64,000 nt of DNA from Periplaneta americana (taxonomy: Eukaryota > Arthropoda > Insecta > Blattodea > Blattidae). The translations under genes were made by a program, and so were the position numbers. The stretch covers positions 9,790,001-9,854,000 of the forward strand of contig NC_091123.1 in NCBI RefSeq assembly GCF_040183065.1. The letters are read 5' to 3'. The notes beneath the pieces were generated by a model. The model saw only the letters and a list, made by a program, of their open reading frames with translations. It made no database searches and was not told the origin of the DNA. Shown here in pieces: positions 14,311 to 27,974 of this stretch (positions are counted from its first letter, which is position 1; every line of letters begins with the position of its first letter).

Positions 14311-17300
14311 TTTATTTATTCTAGCGAAGTTAAGGCCATCAGGCCTTCTCTTCCACTTAGCCAGAAACAAAAGAAGCTGATACAATTTTACAGACTAATA
14401 TTTAAAGAACACTAATAAAAATTTTTATGCTCGACCATGCCGAAATGTAGTAATTATACACCTGGTAGCAGCCCTTTAATGGACCTCATTAAAGTACAGG
14501 TGTTCCACCAATCAGAAGACACCATTGTAGCACTATGAAAGCGCAAGTATCGATTATTCTCGGATATGCAATCGAAAGACAACTAGCGAAACTTCACGGA
14601 GGCTGGAAATCCAATACTGTCGCAGAAGGTCATGTTCTGTTACTATAATAATTAGCGTTAACTGTAAATAATATTCAAATAAATTCAATTTGTCATCTCG
14701 TTTTTCAATGTCTAAATCAATTTCAAGGTTATATCAAGATTAAACTTCATTTTACTCTCTAGATTATATCAAGGTCAATGACATTTGTTTCTAGGAAAAA
14801 ATCAATACTTTCGTGTCTGTGCACATCTCACAATTTACGAGATATTGCACAAGGTCAGTTCCGCTCCCCAGTCAGATACGAATAACATGAATACTTATGA
14901 ATAATTTCAAGTTAGAAATATGGTCGAGCATGAATAGTCGTATGAAACTTGCCTATAATGGCAATTAAGACCCTCGTTTGAAAATTATGAAACTTGCTTG
15001 CGCTCGTTTCATAAACATACTCGCGTCTTAATTACTACCATTATAGGCTTGTTGCATAATGTACTAATACAGTCATACAAGCACAAGTTGAGTAAAATAA
15101 TGCAAACATACTAAATAATAATTACAAAATAATATAAGGCTAGAAGTTACACTCAATGATTAATCAAGAAATCTTTGCAATGGCCAATTCAAACCGGGGA
15201 GATCATTCTGCCGGACCCTGTACTTGCTTTGTCCTTCATTACTTAAGTTTGATTTACTTTATTTTTCTCTATACTAATTTTGAAAACTAGTTTCAGGGAA
15301 CTTTAAGGTAACGACACAATATTAACTGACGAAGTTATCATAAATTGTTTATTAGATTTTTTTAAAATTGCTTTTACAGAATTCCACTTGATCTGTTTAC
15401 TAGGTACTGTAAAAATTTCATGTCTATACTACTCATAGTTTTCTGAGAAAATGTTTCGTAAAATTATCAAGTTTAACATTCTTGAAATAGAATGCAATGA
15501 GAAGTCGTCAGCTGCCCTGCTTCCGTCTGTTGACAGGTGAACCTGTGCTGACAATCACAGCAGTGGATCCAGATTCTGATGCTGAGCTGGAGTACTCCAT
15601 AGTGGAGCCAATCCGTGCTGCCGATAGGACGGGAGTGGCTCTCAAGTCGACAACCCCATATAACTACAAGGCCGCATTCCGGATAAACTCGACGACGGGC
15701 GAGGTGTTGGTGGCGAAGTCCTTGGACCACCAAGCAGCAGCCGTCATCATCATGACGGTGCAGGCCAGGGACCTGAATGCAGCAGAGTACGTGGAGCAGC
15801 AGGTGGCCAGTGCCGAGGTGACCATCTACGTGCAGGCATACAGTGACAGCAACCCGCTGTTCATGGCGTCGACGTGGACCCCCACGAATCCAGTGATACG
15901 TGTGACTGTGCCAGAGGAGCAGGAGGTGGGCACCACCCTGCTCACACTGACGGCCAAGGACCCCATAACTGGGAACGCGATCAGTAAGTTCGAGGAGGTG
16001 AAGAGTGCTGGGCTGCAGGACGCAGAGGACTTGGTGAGGGTGGACACTCACTCAGGGAACGTGGTGCTCCACAAGAGACTCGACTACGAGGCCCTGCAGC
16101 AGAAGGTAACATACAGAGCGATTAGTACTGTTTGAAAAATTGGTAGACTTTAGAATTAGAAGTTGTGATGGTAAGATATTTTCTGTTTTCATTTATATTC
16201 CTTTTCCAAATGAACCACTTGCTAGAATACTCTATCAGTGCAAGAATGAAGCCAGAGAGACAGAGATATACAGTAGCTTGGGTTGTGGCCATCCTGATAA
16301 TGCTGCTCTGCTTTACTTTGGAAGTGTTGCTAAACTTTAACCATAATATCCTGGGCTTATTTGTGTAAAACAACACGTTTCAAATACTCGTTTTCCATTT
16401 CAGAAATGCAAAATAACTGTAGTAATCATAACAACTATAGCAAAATACAGTAAAATAATCAGTATATAATTTGAAAGAACAGAAAGAACATCGCTTTTCA
16501 TCCCCTTCAACAGAATAATGAAATAGGCTGTTTTCACTTCTTGATCACTTCAAAACCTCTTTCCTCGGTCGAAATTTTTTTCATTAATTGGCAATATCCA
16601 AACCTAGCAAGGTGTGAAATCAGGATTATATAAATGGATGTTCTACAGGCCTTCCTCTGGTTTCATCATATACCTTCCCTGTCACTTGAGGCTTCTTAAG
16701 TGGTCTTGCGTTGTCTTAAAGTGTTTTCCAGAAAACATAGTTTGACTTTTATTTTGTTTCTCAGAGGGCAGCATAGTGTTCTCTGTTGCATGTAAAGGAG
16801 CCCCTCGTTCATGAATAAAGATGAATGAAAGTAGGCTCAGCATTACTTCATTTTTAACTCTTGGTAATTCATGTCACCACGATAAGAATTGGGTAGATCT
16901 CTAATGTAGAAGAGTGGAAACGTGTTGATTCATACTCTCACTAGTCATTGCATTATGTGTGTAGTAATGCTGTTGGGATTTAAAATCAATCGGCAACCAA
17001 TCAACAAGACTTACTTTATATTACATTACAGCCTTATTGTACTCCATTAGGCTATATTAGACTGTGTTATTTGTTGTAGTATTGTAATGATTGTATTGGA
17101 TTTTTGTGTTTGTGTGCGTGCATATGTATCTTTATACATAGACACACACATTATCATCCATAAAATTAAATACATACTGAAAATGATACAGTCATAATGA
17201 TGTGCTCATGGTATTCGATTACAGAAGCAACAATTGCCATACTTGAGAGACATTCATGAACTGGTCCAATAGATCCCTGAATAGATCTTACACACGCACT

Positions 17301-20300
17301 CGCGCACACACACACACACACACACATTACACAAAGAACGTTTTTCATGTTTCTAGTAAATTTATAATTGCATTTGTTGGCTCCATCAATCAGTCTGTGA
17401 GTCAGTAAGACTGTTTATAATAGTAATTACCATACTATAGTAAATGTTTTACACTTGAGTGTTTGTTAATATTCATTTTCAGTCACTCAGCTTCCAAGTT
17501 CGTGCCATCACAGACGACAGTCAGAGATCCAGTGAAGCAACAGTCATGATTCAGGTGCAAGACATCAACGACAACAGTCCAGAGTTTTCTCAGGAGGTGC
17601 GTACACGTGGGGAATACTTTAGTATAATAAGATATCTGATTTAAGGTGAATTAGAGACACATCATGTACAGCGTGGCCTGCTGAACTGGTGTACACAATG
17701 AAAATGGGTCACAGTCCTGCCATCTATCCGCAATATGCAGAACTCGAATCACGTAAGTGATGTGGGTAGGTATTAGATACACACACACACACACAAACAT
17801 AGATTCATCCAAGAAACAATGGCAAATATATTAAGACACTACAACTAACTTCAGTAGGAAAGATTTAGTGAAGAGTTGTGAAGCATAAGGACCAGTGATG
17901 TAATCCAAGCTATACATTGAGGTCACAAATTGGGCGTACCCCCCATGTATTCTCATTTCACTTACTTTGTGAATGTTAGTACCCCATGCTACCATGGTAA
18001 CCATGCAATTATAAACAAACATGGCTGACCAGAGTCCGTTTATCATCGACCTTTCCCAACTGGTGGATTGGAAGAGGATCTGCAGGTGATCAAGCTCCTT
18101 TTGCCGACCTTACAACATCTGATAATGCTCTGGTGGTTCATCAAGGACAAAATGCGAAATAACCGCCATAACACAACGACACATTACGAGCAGCTGTGGA
18201 AGATGCCTTCAACAAAGTGACTCTTGATTATCTCTGCAAAACATCTGCCAGGACATGGCGCAGAATTCAACTGTGCTATGAAAATGAAGGTCTTGGATCG
18301 TTAAACTGTCAGGTACATGTCCATCAATCAATCAACCATACCCATTGTAGTGTCGTAATACATGGGGGTACATCCACTTTGTAACCTCACTGTAGACAAT
18401 GTTAAGACATTATAGGAAACAAGAATATGCCAGAACAATGACAATAACACGAAATAATGTAATGACTCAGTAACACCATAGCAACAATATATCAACAATT
18501 CAGCAATACAAATTTACAACACCCAAATTAACATGACAGCAACAATACAATGCTGCAAGCGCTGTTGAGTAGCTCAGTTGGTAGAGCAACTGGCTATGAC
18601 TCAGCAGCTGAGTGTTGGTTGCAGAGCTACAAGACGCGAGTGCTGGAGTCTGCCAAGCATCCAGAAGCCATCCTGACTGTGCGGGCCAGCGATCTCGACA
18701 TTGACGACAACAAGACGGGTTATGGGGCCGTGCGCTACGCCCTCAGTGGGGAGAACGCGGGCTTATTCGTCATCGACGCTCTGACGGGGATGATCCGAGT
18801 GGCCCCCAACGTGACCCTGGACAGGGAGAAGCAGTCCGTGTTGCGCTTTGTGGTGGTGGCAGCTGACACCCCCCAAGGCGGCAGCGAGCAACGTAAGACA
18901 TATGCAAATGTGAGTACCCACCATAGACAGGGAGCAGCTCATTAATAAACTCTGACAATTATGGAGATCTGTATTTTCATAAGCTTAAAATGGGCTCTGC
19001 AAATTATATTATCTCACAAAAATGCATTAAAATCCACTAGCATTATAAAACAATATACATATGTGCAATACAAAATTTATACACAAATTGATTTCCTAGA
19101 GTTAAGATAGGAAAACGTCTTTCAGATGACTTTCAAGTAACAAAGGATCTATGTCAGGGTTGGTCTGTTGTTTTCTCTCGCCATTATTTAAAATAAATAT
19201 ATAGGAAGCTCATGAAATATTGAAGAAGAAATGTAAGGGTATCCATATAGAAATAGAAGAAACTAATACAGTATATCTATGATGTGCTTTAAAAAGGGCA
19301 TAAGTCAGAAATGTGTGGTTTTGAGTTATGATCTCTATGCGAATACAAAAAATGTACTTCTTTGGGATATGTCTGTCCTCTTCCATAATGATGTAGATAT
19401 CTAGATTTCCAGTTCATCTGAATGATTTTGGACATAATTTCAAAGTTTGTCTTTGCTCTACTCAAAACTTGCAATTTGTGACCTGTTTTCTTTTTATAGA
19501 TATATTCTTTACAGTTTGCTGATAACCAGTTAATTGTAGCAGAAGATTATAATGATATAGAGTAAATGACCAGAAAACTTATACAAGAATATGGTACATG
19601 GGGTTTGGTTGTTATTATGGACGAAACAAGTTATGTGGATATGAGATATATGTCAGGATTTGATTTTAGAAGCTGGAATGGGTTCAATTAAACATAATGA
19701 GAAATACAAATATTCATTCATTCATAGTTTTCTGCCCAAGGGCAGGTCCCTCACTGCAAACTCAGCATTCTCCAATCTTTCCTCTTTTCCACATTCCTTT
19801 TAGTCTCCGCATAAGATCCATATATCTTAATCCATTTTGAATCTTGTATACACTACTTTTAACACTTGAATATAATTAATTGATTAACTAGCGGACTTAA
19901 TCGTGTTAATTATCAATTAATCATATATCTTAATGTTATCTATCATCTGATATCTTTTTTTGCTCTAAACTCTTTTCCCGTTCACCATTCCTTCCAGTAC
20001 ATCCTTCAGTAGACAGTTTCTTCTCAGCCAGTGACCCAACCAATTCCTTTTTCTCTTCCTGATATTTTTAGCATTATTCTTTCTTCACCCACTCTTTCTA
20101 ATATAGCTTTATTTATTATACTATCTGTCCATTTCACTTGCTCCATTCATTTCCATAATAAAAGAGGAAGAGAGGTGTTGCTTCCTTCTTTATTATCAAC
20201 GACAATAAGCATGTACAAATCCCATAACGTTGTTGCACCAAGTTCGCATGTGTTGTTTCAGGTGTCTGTGGACGTCTTAGATGTAAACGACAACTCTCCT

Positions 20301-20728
20301 GTGTTCACAAAGAATTCTTACTCAGCTGTTGTGCCAGAGAACGTGGTGACAGGCACTGACGTCATAACCCTAGTAGCCACAGACTCCGACGAAGGTGCTG
20401 GGGGCGAAGTCACATACGACCTGTCCAATGAGGGTGAAGCAAATGGCCTGTTCGCCATCAACCACACCACAGGACAGATCTTGACACGCAGGGAGCTCAC
20501 AGGCAAGGGGCGGACAGAGCCTTATCAGCTGATGGTGCGTGCACAGGATGGTGGCAGCCCACCCCTGGCGACAGATGTGCCTCTGAGTGTGTACATTGGA
20601 GATATCTTCACTAATGATGGAGTTCCTCTCTTTGTGCGGCCCACTATTAACGAAGTCGCCAAAATTTCTGAGGCAAGGTTCACTCATATTCGCTCTGTTA
20701 CGGTGACTAAATTCCATTATCCTAGTTG

Positions 20729-20773
<45 letters not shown>

Positions 20774-23700
20774 GTTATTATTATTGTTATTCGTTTAGAA
20801 TGTTTGTCAATAAAAAAAAGTCTTTTATATTTAATTTCCAGTGGTGGTAATTATCTTAAACAAAGTGTAAGTTAATGTACAGCAGCATTATTATATCCAT
20901 CCTTCGTGATGTGCCAAAGCCAAAGCCAAATGTCTGTTAGTTGGGATCCTGGCTTTACTTCCCTTTTAAACAAAGTCATACAAATCGATTGCACTTGACT
21001 GAGCTGAAACCTACAGTGAATCGGTGGTAGGTCCTCAGCTGCCTTCTGATGTGTTTGTATTATCTTTCAGAATTCTTCAATTGGTTCTCCTGTTTTTCAA
21101 GTGATGGCTACAGACCCAGATGATCCCAATACACCAAATGGCAGAATTTCGTACAAGTTCCTGGATGATGGATTGGATGCACTGGCCTTCAATATTGGTG
21201 AGTTCATTTTCCCTATTTTTTCTCTACATAAGATTGTTATGACAGTTATTTTAGTTTTCTTTATGAAAATCCTGTCGTTTACCGGGACCCTCACCCCCAC
21301 ATAAGAAGTTGTTAAGTGATATGTTCATATTTTGCAGTGTTACTTTTCCACAGTCGCTTTTTATGATGAGTAATGAAAATCCATCTTCTTGTAGCAGACT
21401 TAACAGTATTGAGTAAGTACTGTTAAACATTGGATACAGTGTCAAATACTGTATGTTATGTCTTATAAAGTAAATGTAGGACTGAAATGTTGTTGTTGTT
21501 TTCTAATGCCAGGCGTTTGACAATAAAGTCATTTGACCTCTTCCACTCCAATATTTTTCAAAGATATTATCATGGCCAGCCACTGAAGCACAGATTTTGA
21601 GGTGTTCCGAATCCATTTCTTGGTTTGAGTTGCACAATGGGCAGTTAGGGGACTGATATATTCCAATTCTATGCAGGTGTTTGGCCAAACAATCATGGCC
21701 TGTTGCCAATCTAAATGCAGCTACAGACGATTTTCGTGGTAAATCGGGAATTAACTGTGGATTATGATGCAGAGAATTCCATTTTTTCCCTTGTGATTGT
21801 GCTATCAAATTTTGTTTGTTGAAGTCTAAGTATGTAGATTTAATAAATCTTTTCACAGAGTAATACGTAGATTTAGTAACAGGTCTGTAAGTAGCAGTGC
21901 TGACCTTCTTTGCTAATGCATCTGCTGAAATGTAGTAGGACTGAAATGTAGTTTTATTTCATTGTATATGTTTTTTATTTATTCCTGTAACCATAAGTAG
22001 GGGTTTTCTAAACAGTTTTGCACATGAAAAGAATATATTTTTCTGATTACCATGAAGTAAAATTGCTTTATTGCACATTTCATGGCCTGCTCTATTATAC
22101 TTATTAATCACTTGTCACCATAGAAACATAATGCTATTATTATTTCTTTTTCCGTTGTTGTTAACTCTATAGCATCTATTAGTGCTTTATGGTTGTGCTA
22201 ACAGTTGGAGTTACTTGTCAACAATGTGACACTGAAACTTGTGTGCAGGTTACTGCCCAGTGACAGTCCTGATATATTGTATTTTATATTTTTTGAAGAT
22301 TGGCTAATTAATATTAACCTGGCACACTCATAGGTACTTTATTGGAACTCGAACTGTTGTATATCGTTTGTTGTAAGTTTCAGTAGAGTGACAGTATAGT
22401 ACGTCTTCTGTAAATAGAATAATTCGCTTATTTTATGATTTTGTGTTCAGACAGTGACACGGGACTCATATCCACTCGAAAGCTGCTGGACCGTGAGCTG
22501 AAGGAGAACTACACCCTCATCATAGTAGTGCAGGATCATGGCGACTCTCCCCAGCAAGCCACCAGGGTGCTTCAAGTACACGTGCTGGACATCGACGACC
22601 ACAAGCCACTCTTCCAGAGGGCTCTGGTATGTGTGCAACGAATCTACATGTTGAAAGTATTAGATACATTTTTAGAAATCTATCCAAAAACACCTCATGG
22701 GTGCAATGCTGTGTCACCAAGAAATGATGAGCAAGTTTGACATCCATTCATATTATGATGTCTCATTTTCATTTCATTTCATTTAATGTATTCCATAGAT
22801 CTTACATTAGCATTGAAACTTTGAGATGTGGAACAAGTCAAAAGTTATACAATAATATACAATACATAACAAGCACATTAATTCAATTTACAAACACATA
22901 TAATTTATCAGTTGAATAGAAGGTATGATTATCCAGAAATTTTGATAATTCTGTTCCTAGTTTTTACTTTTGACCCTTCAAAGCTTTAAGACAATTAGTC
23001 AGTGCATTGATTTATTCATTTATTCATTTATTCATTCATTCATAGTTTTCTGCCCAAAGGCAGGTCTTTCACTGCAAACCCAGCATTCTCTATCTTTCCT
23101 ATTTTCTGCTTTTCTCTTAGTCTCTGAATATGATTCTTACTTATTTATGGCTTTTAGAGAACCCGGAGGTTCATTGCTGCCCTTACATAAGTTCGCCATC
23201 GGTCCCATCCTGAACAAGATTAATGCAGTCTCATCATATCCAACCTCCCTCAAATCCATTTTAATATTATCCTCCCCAAAGGTCTTTTTCCCTCTGGGCT
23301 CCCAACTAACATTCTATATGCATATCTGGATTCGCCCATACTTACTACATGCCCTGCCCATCTCAAACATCTGGATTTAATGTTCCTAATTACATCTGGT
23401 GAAGAATACAATGCGTGCAGTGTTGCATTGTGTAATTTTCTCCATTCTCCTGTAACTTCATCCTTCTTAGCCCCAAATATTTTCCTAAGCACCTTATTGT
23501 CAAACATCCTTAGCCTCTGTTCCTCTCTCAAAGTGAGAGTCCAAGTTTCACAACGATACAGAACAACTGATAATATAACTGTTTTATAAATTCTTTCAGC
23601 TTTTTTGACAGCAGACTGAATGACAAAAGCTTCTCAACCGAATAATAACAGGCATTTCCGATATTTATTCTGTGTTTACATTATAATTACTAATTAATGT

Positions 23701-26700
23701 CTAAGACTGATGCTGACAAACCATCTTAGCTTACAAATTATTACTGGGACGTCCATAGGAGAATGTAGGAAATCCAAGTTCCACGAGCAATGGAAACAAC
23801 AACAACATTTTAAAAAATAATGTTACAACTAGTATTTGGATGTTTATGACATGTCATATTGTGATTTAGAATTTTATTTTATTTTTATTCACATTATCTA
23901 AATTGACTGTCCTTTGCCTTCTCTCTATTATGTGTTGTTTTCTATGAATGCAGGATGATGACCCACAGGTCTTGACAGTGCAGGAGGAGGTGGAGGTGGG
24001 CACGGAACTGGGGACTGTGGAAGCAGTGGACGAAGACATTGGTGAAAACAGCATGATAGACTACCTCATCACATGTAAGATGGTTTTCCTATGCTTACTC
24101 CAAGTTTATTCTTGTTTCCAGTAATCAATTTCATCTCAGTATAATAATAGCAATATCTATCAGTGGTCTATTTCTCAAGGCAATAAATTTTATAAGTGTA
24201 CATGTACTGGCTTGCTTTGACTTGGCTTGGTTTTTCGAGGACTGAACCCAGGACAGATTCTTGTACTTAGGCTTACACTGGCCCATTGTGCATGCTATAT
24301 GATTGTCCAAGTCCAACAAGTGGCACGGGTGGTATTCATGAATACGATATTTACAAGCAGGAATCATGCCTCAGCCCTGACAGATCCAGGTTCCACTCTC
24401 AGTAGAGTACCTAATAAGCTCGGAGCCTCATTCCCTTCCCATATCTGCATCAGAAACCCGTACTACCCCCTAGATTTCACCACAGCTGATTCCATAACTT
24501 ACCTGTCAGAACGGTTTGCTTCAATATCAAACTTAGGAACTGCAGTCGAACAGTTGAACCTATTTAATATAATGTATAAAGTTTATTGTATTACAAAACA
24601 ACCTCCTGAATTTACAGCTTGCCAAAATGACAAGATAACAATATACAGTATTAGTGGAAATAAAAGAATAACAATTTAAATCTAATATAAAATAATACTT
24701 TAGAAAATACAACAACAGTAATACTACATTATAACTCCAATTATCCGTCCAGACTAATTGGAGATTGGGATGATCCAGATATGCAGAAATCTGGATGAAT
24801 GGATCACAAGTGAAAATCAGCGAACATTTTCGCCTTTTCATAGATAATGAGGCCAGAAATAGGATTTCTAATTGACCTTTTCTGTAGAACTACATGTAAA
24901 CTGGGGTTTCAAGCCTTGTAGTTGCACAAAACGTTCTGCAACATATTACACAGTTTTTTGGAGTAAAGAAAAGTATTTTCTGTTCCTGAATAAACAATTT
25001 ATAAATTTCCCTAAAATTGATCCGGATATTTGGTGTTCAGATAATTGGAGTTCTACTGTAAATTGCAATACAAATAAAATATAATACAATGTAACATAAT
25101 ATAAGTTAATGCAATATCATATAAATTGTCATTAAACAAGTTAATGGCTGTTCTGTTACATTCCTGTTTTCTCAGGCACCCTCTCTAAAGTATTGCAATA
25201 AAATTCAATTTAAAAATTGAAGGAAGGAAACCTATTACATTAATTCACAGACGTAATAGATGAAGTCAATGCGAATAAGTTTTGTCAAATAAGTTTTTTG
25301 ATATGCACAATAGTTTGGAGAGTACCGGTACGAAATGCAATGCATTGCAACAATGTAATGCTCCTTGAGGTCATTGCTTCGCAGTACAGGTGAGAGTAAT
25401 CATCCATTCCTCAAAACTTGCGAGAAGAGAATGTGAACAAAAACGTCTCAAGTAGCATTACAATGTTGCAACACCTTACATTTCATGCTCTCCAAACTAT
25501 TGGACGTATCAAAAAACTTACTTGACAAAACTTGTTCATATTGACTTCATCTATTATCTCTGTGTATTAATATAATAGATTCCCTTGCACCCTGTATATA
25601 ATATCGTCGTGTGAATGCAAGAACTAGGTAACTTGATTTTTCGTATTTTATGACATTGCCTATTTACTTATGTATTGCACTAAGGAATATGTCTCGTTTT
25701 CATTTACCCATTTGTTATATTGGAAAATAGATGTCGCTGGTATCTTTCGATCAGTTACCTAGTTCTTGCATTACATTTTGTACGATTTTTGCTATGCTCT
25801 AAAAGAGGTAACTAAAAAACGCAAATTTCGAGTTACCTAGTTCTTGCATTCACACGACGATATATAATAGGCCTACTCTTCATACCAGTTGACACTTGTA
25901 ATCTTTATTAAATCTAAAACATTTTTCATTACCCTCACTAGTCATTCCTACAGCTCGAAAACGAAACTTCTAACATTTTATTTATAACCTACAACAGTCC
26001 TAAGTTTATAACTTGACTTTCTCTTGCCATCTCACCTTAACTATAAGTAGAAATTTACCTAATTTTTTCAAGTTATTTCCCCGTACAGTTCTGCATAATA
26101 TTTATATGCTGTTCTGTTGTTTAGCTTCAGAATTTTCTCTTCTATAAATAATTTCCTTAAGTGATAACTTCTTGGACATACTAATATTATGTTCATCGTG
26201 TCTTCTTTCTGGCTGCAGAAGGGACAAACATTTTTGCCAATGCTTCCTCTTCTTGAACAGTTGAACATGAAGGTCATTTGTTCCTTTTCAGATGGCAATG
26301 AAGATGGACTGTTTGCTATCAACCGTACAGCAGACAACAAGGGGATGATCTCCGTGGCCAGGAGGGTGGACCGGGAGACTGCAGCAGAGCATCTGCTCAC
26401 TGTCAAGTGCTTCAAGAAGTCTGCCACTCCCCTCAGCTTGAGGAAGCAATACAACAGACAGGTATAAAGGCTAGCACCACGTGTGCTTTATTCTGCTTTA
26501 TGTTAACCACGAAACTAATGCTGGGACAAGAAAGTCATTGTGTTGCTGATTGGAGGATTATCATACAGGACATTTTCTTTAATTCGTATTGTATTGTATT
26601 TATTTACATTCCATGGTATTCGTACATCACTTCACAGCTAGAATATGGAACATGTCAAAAAAATCTTTATAGTACTGGTAGGTACTAAATATCTTATGTT

Positions 26701-27716
26701 TTGAGTTTGATTTTCTATTCCATAGAGAGGATATTAAAAATTTTTACTGTTATATAACGCACTCCTTTTTGATAGTACGATAGACTTGCCGATGGAGTAT
26801 GAAAGTCATTTTTTTAACGTGTATTTATACTATGAACTGTTGAATTAGTTACAAAGTTTTCATGATTACATACGAGGAAGTTTATTAATGAAAAAATATA
26901 CTGACAAGCCATGGACATTATTTGTAGTTTTTTTAAAATAGTCCTACACGATTCTCTAGATTTGGCACCTACTATTATTCTAATGAAATTACTCTTTTTC
27001 GTAGTAGGAATATACTGTTACTGTCTGTAGAATTTTCCCAGAATATTATTCCAAAACTCATTCCCGAGTGGAAGTATGCAAATTATATTGTTTTTAAGGT
27101 ATTTGAAGCTACTTGAAACATTTTTATAGACTATGACATAACATCTATTGTTAAGGTTGTGCAGTTGTATAATTTTAGCTCCCATATTCAAATTTTGTGA
27201 TATTACGTTCATCTATAACAAAAGACTACTCTGTAATTTAATTTTGGAAGTTCTGTGTAGGAATTTGTAGTACAAAAGGAACACACATAAGAATATCATT
27301 CATGTAGCAAACTGCCTTTAGATTAAGATTACATTGGTGCTGAGGGGTCTTCCTTGGCCAGTGCATTTGTACTTTTGTTACTGTGCACAGATATCCATAT
27401 TCATTCATGCTGGTTAGCAATAATAATGATAATATTTTTCTCATATTTTACAGGATCCATCTGAAAGACAAGTGAAGATCTTGGTAGAAGACATAGATGA
27501 CAACAATCCTGTGTTTACGAAAGACAACATCACTATTGGTAAGTGCGGAAGTTGCACACATCTCAACAGCTTTACGCGCTGGAGACCTAGGTTCGAATTC
27601 AAGTGACGTTTGTGGTAGACAAAGACTATTGTGAAAGGTTCTTTGGTTACTCTCATTTCCTTGTGTTGAAGTCTTGTTTGTTTATTTGCTTGCTTGTGTC
27701 TTTGATTCTTTTCCTC

Positions 27717-27747
<31 letters not shown>

Positions 27748-27939
27748 TGTTTTTTGTTTGTTTGTTTGTTTGTTTGTTTGTTTCTTTCTTTCTTTTTCCG
27801 TCTTTCTTTCTTTCCTCCTTTCTTTCTTTCTTTCTTTCTTTCCTCCTTTCTTTCTTTCTTTTTTCTGTCTTTCTTTCCTTTCTTTCTTTCTTTCTTTCTT
27901 TTTTTCTTTTTTCTGTATTTCTTTCCTTCTTTCTTTCTC

Positions 27940-27974
<35 letters not shown>

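Noticed and set aside
18885-18895. Alternative exon 9 donor CAAC/GTAAGA at 18893
   Set aside because: It ends in the wrong phase for exon 10 and removes the strand RKTYAN that leads into the next linker.
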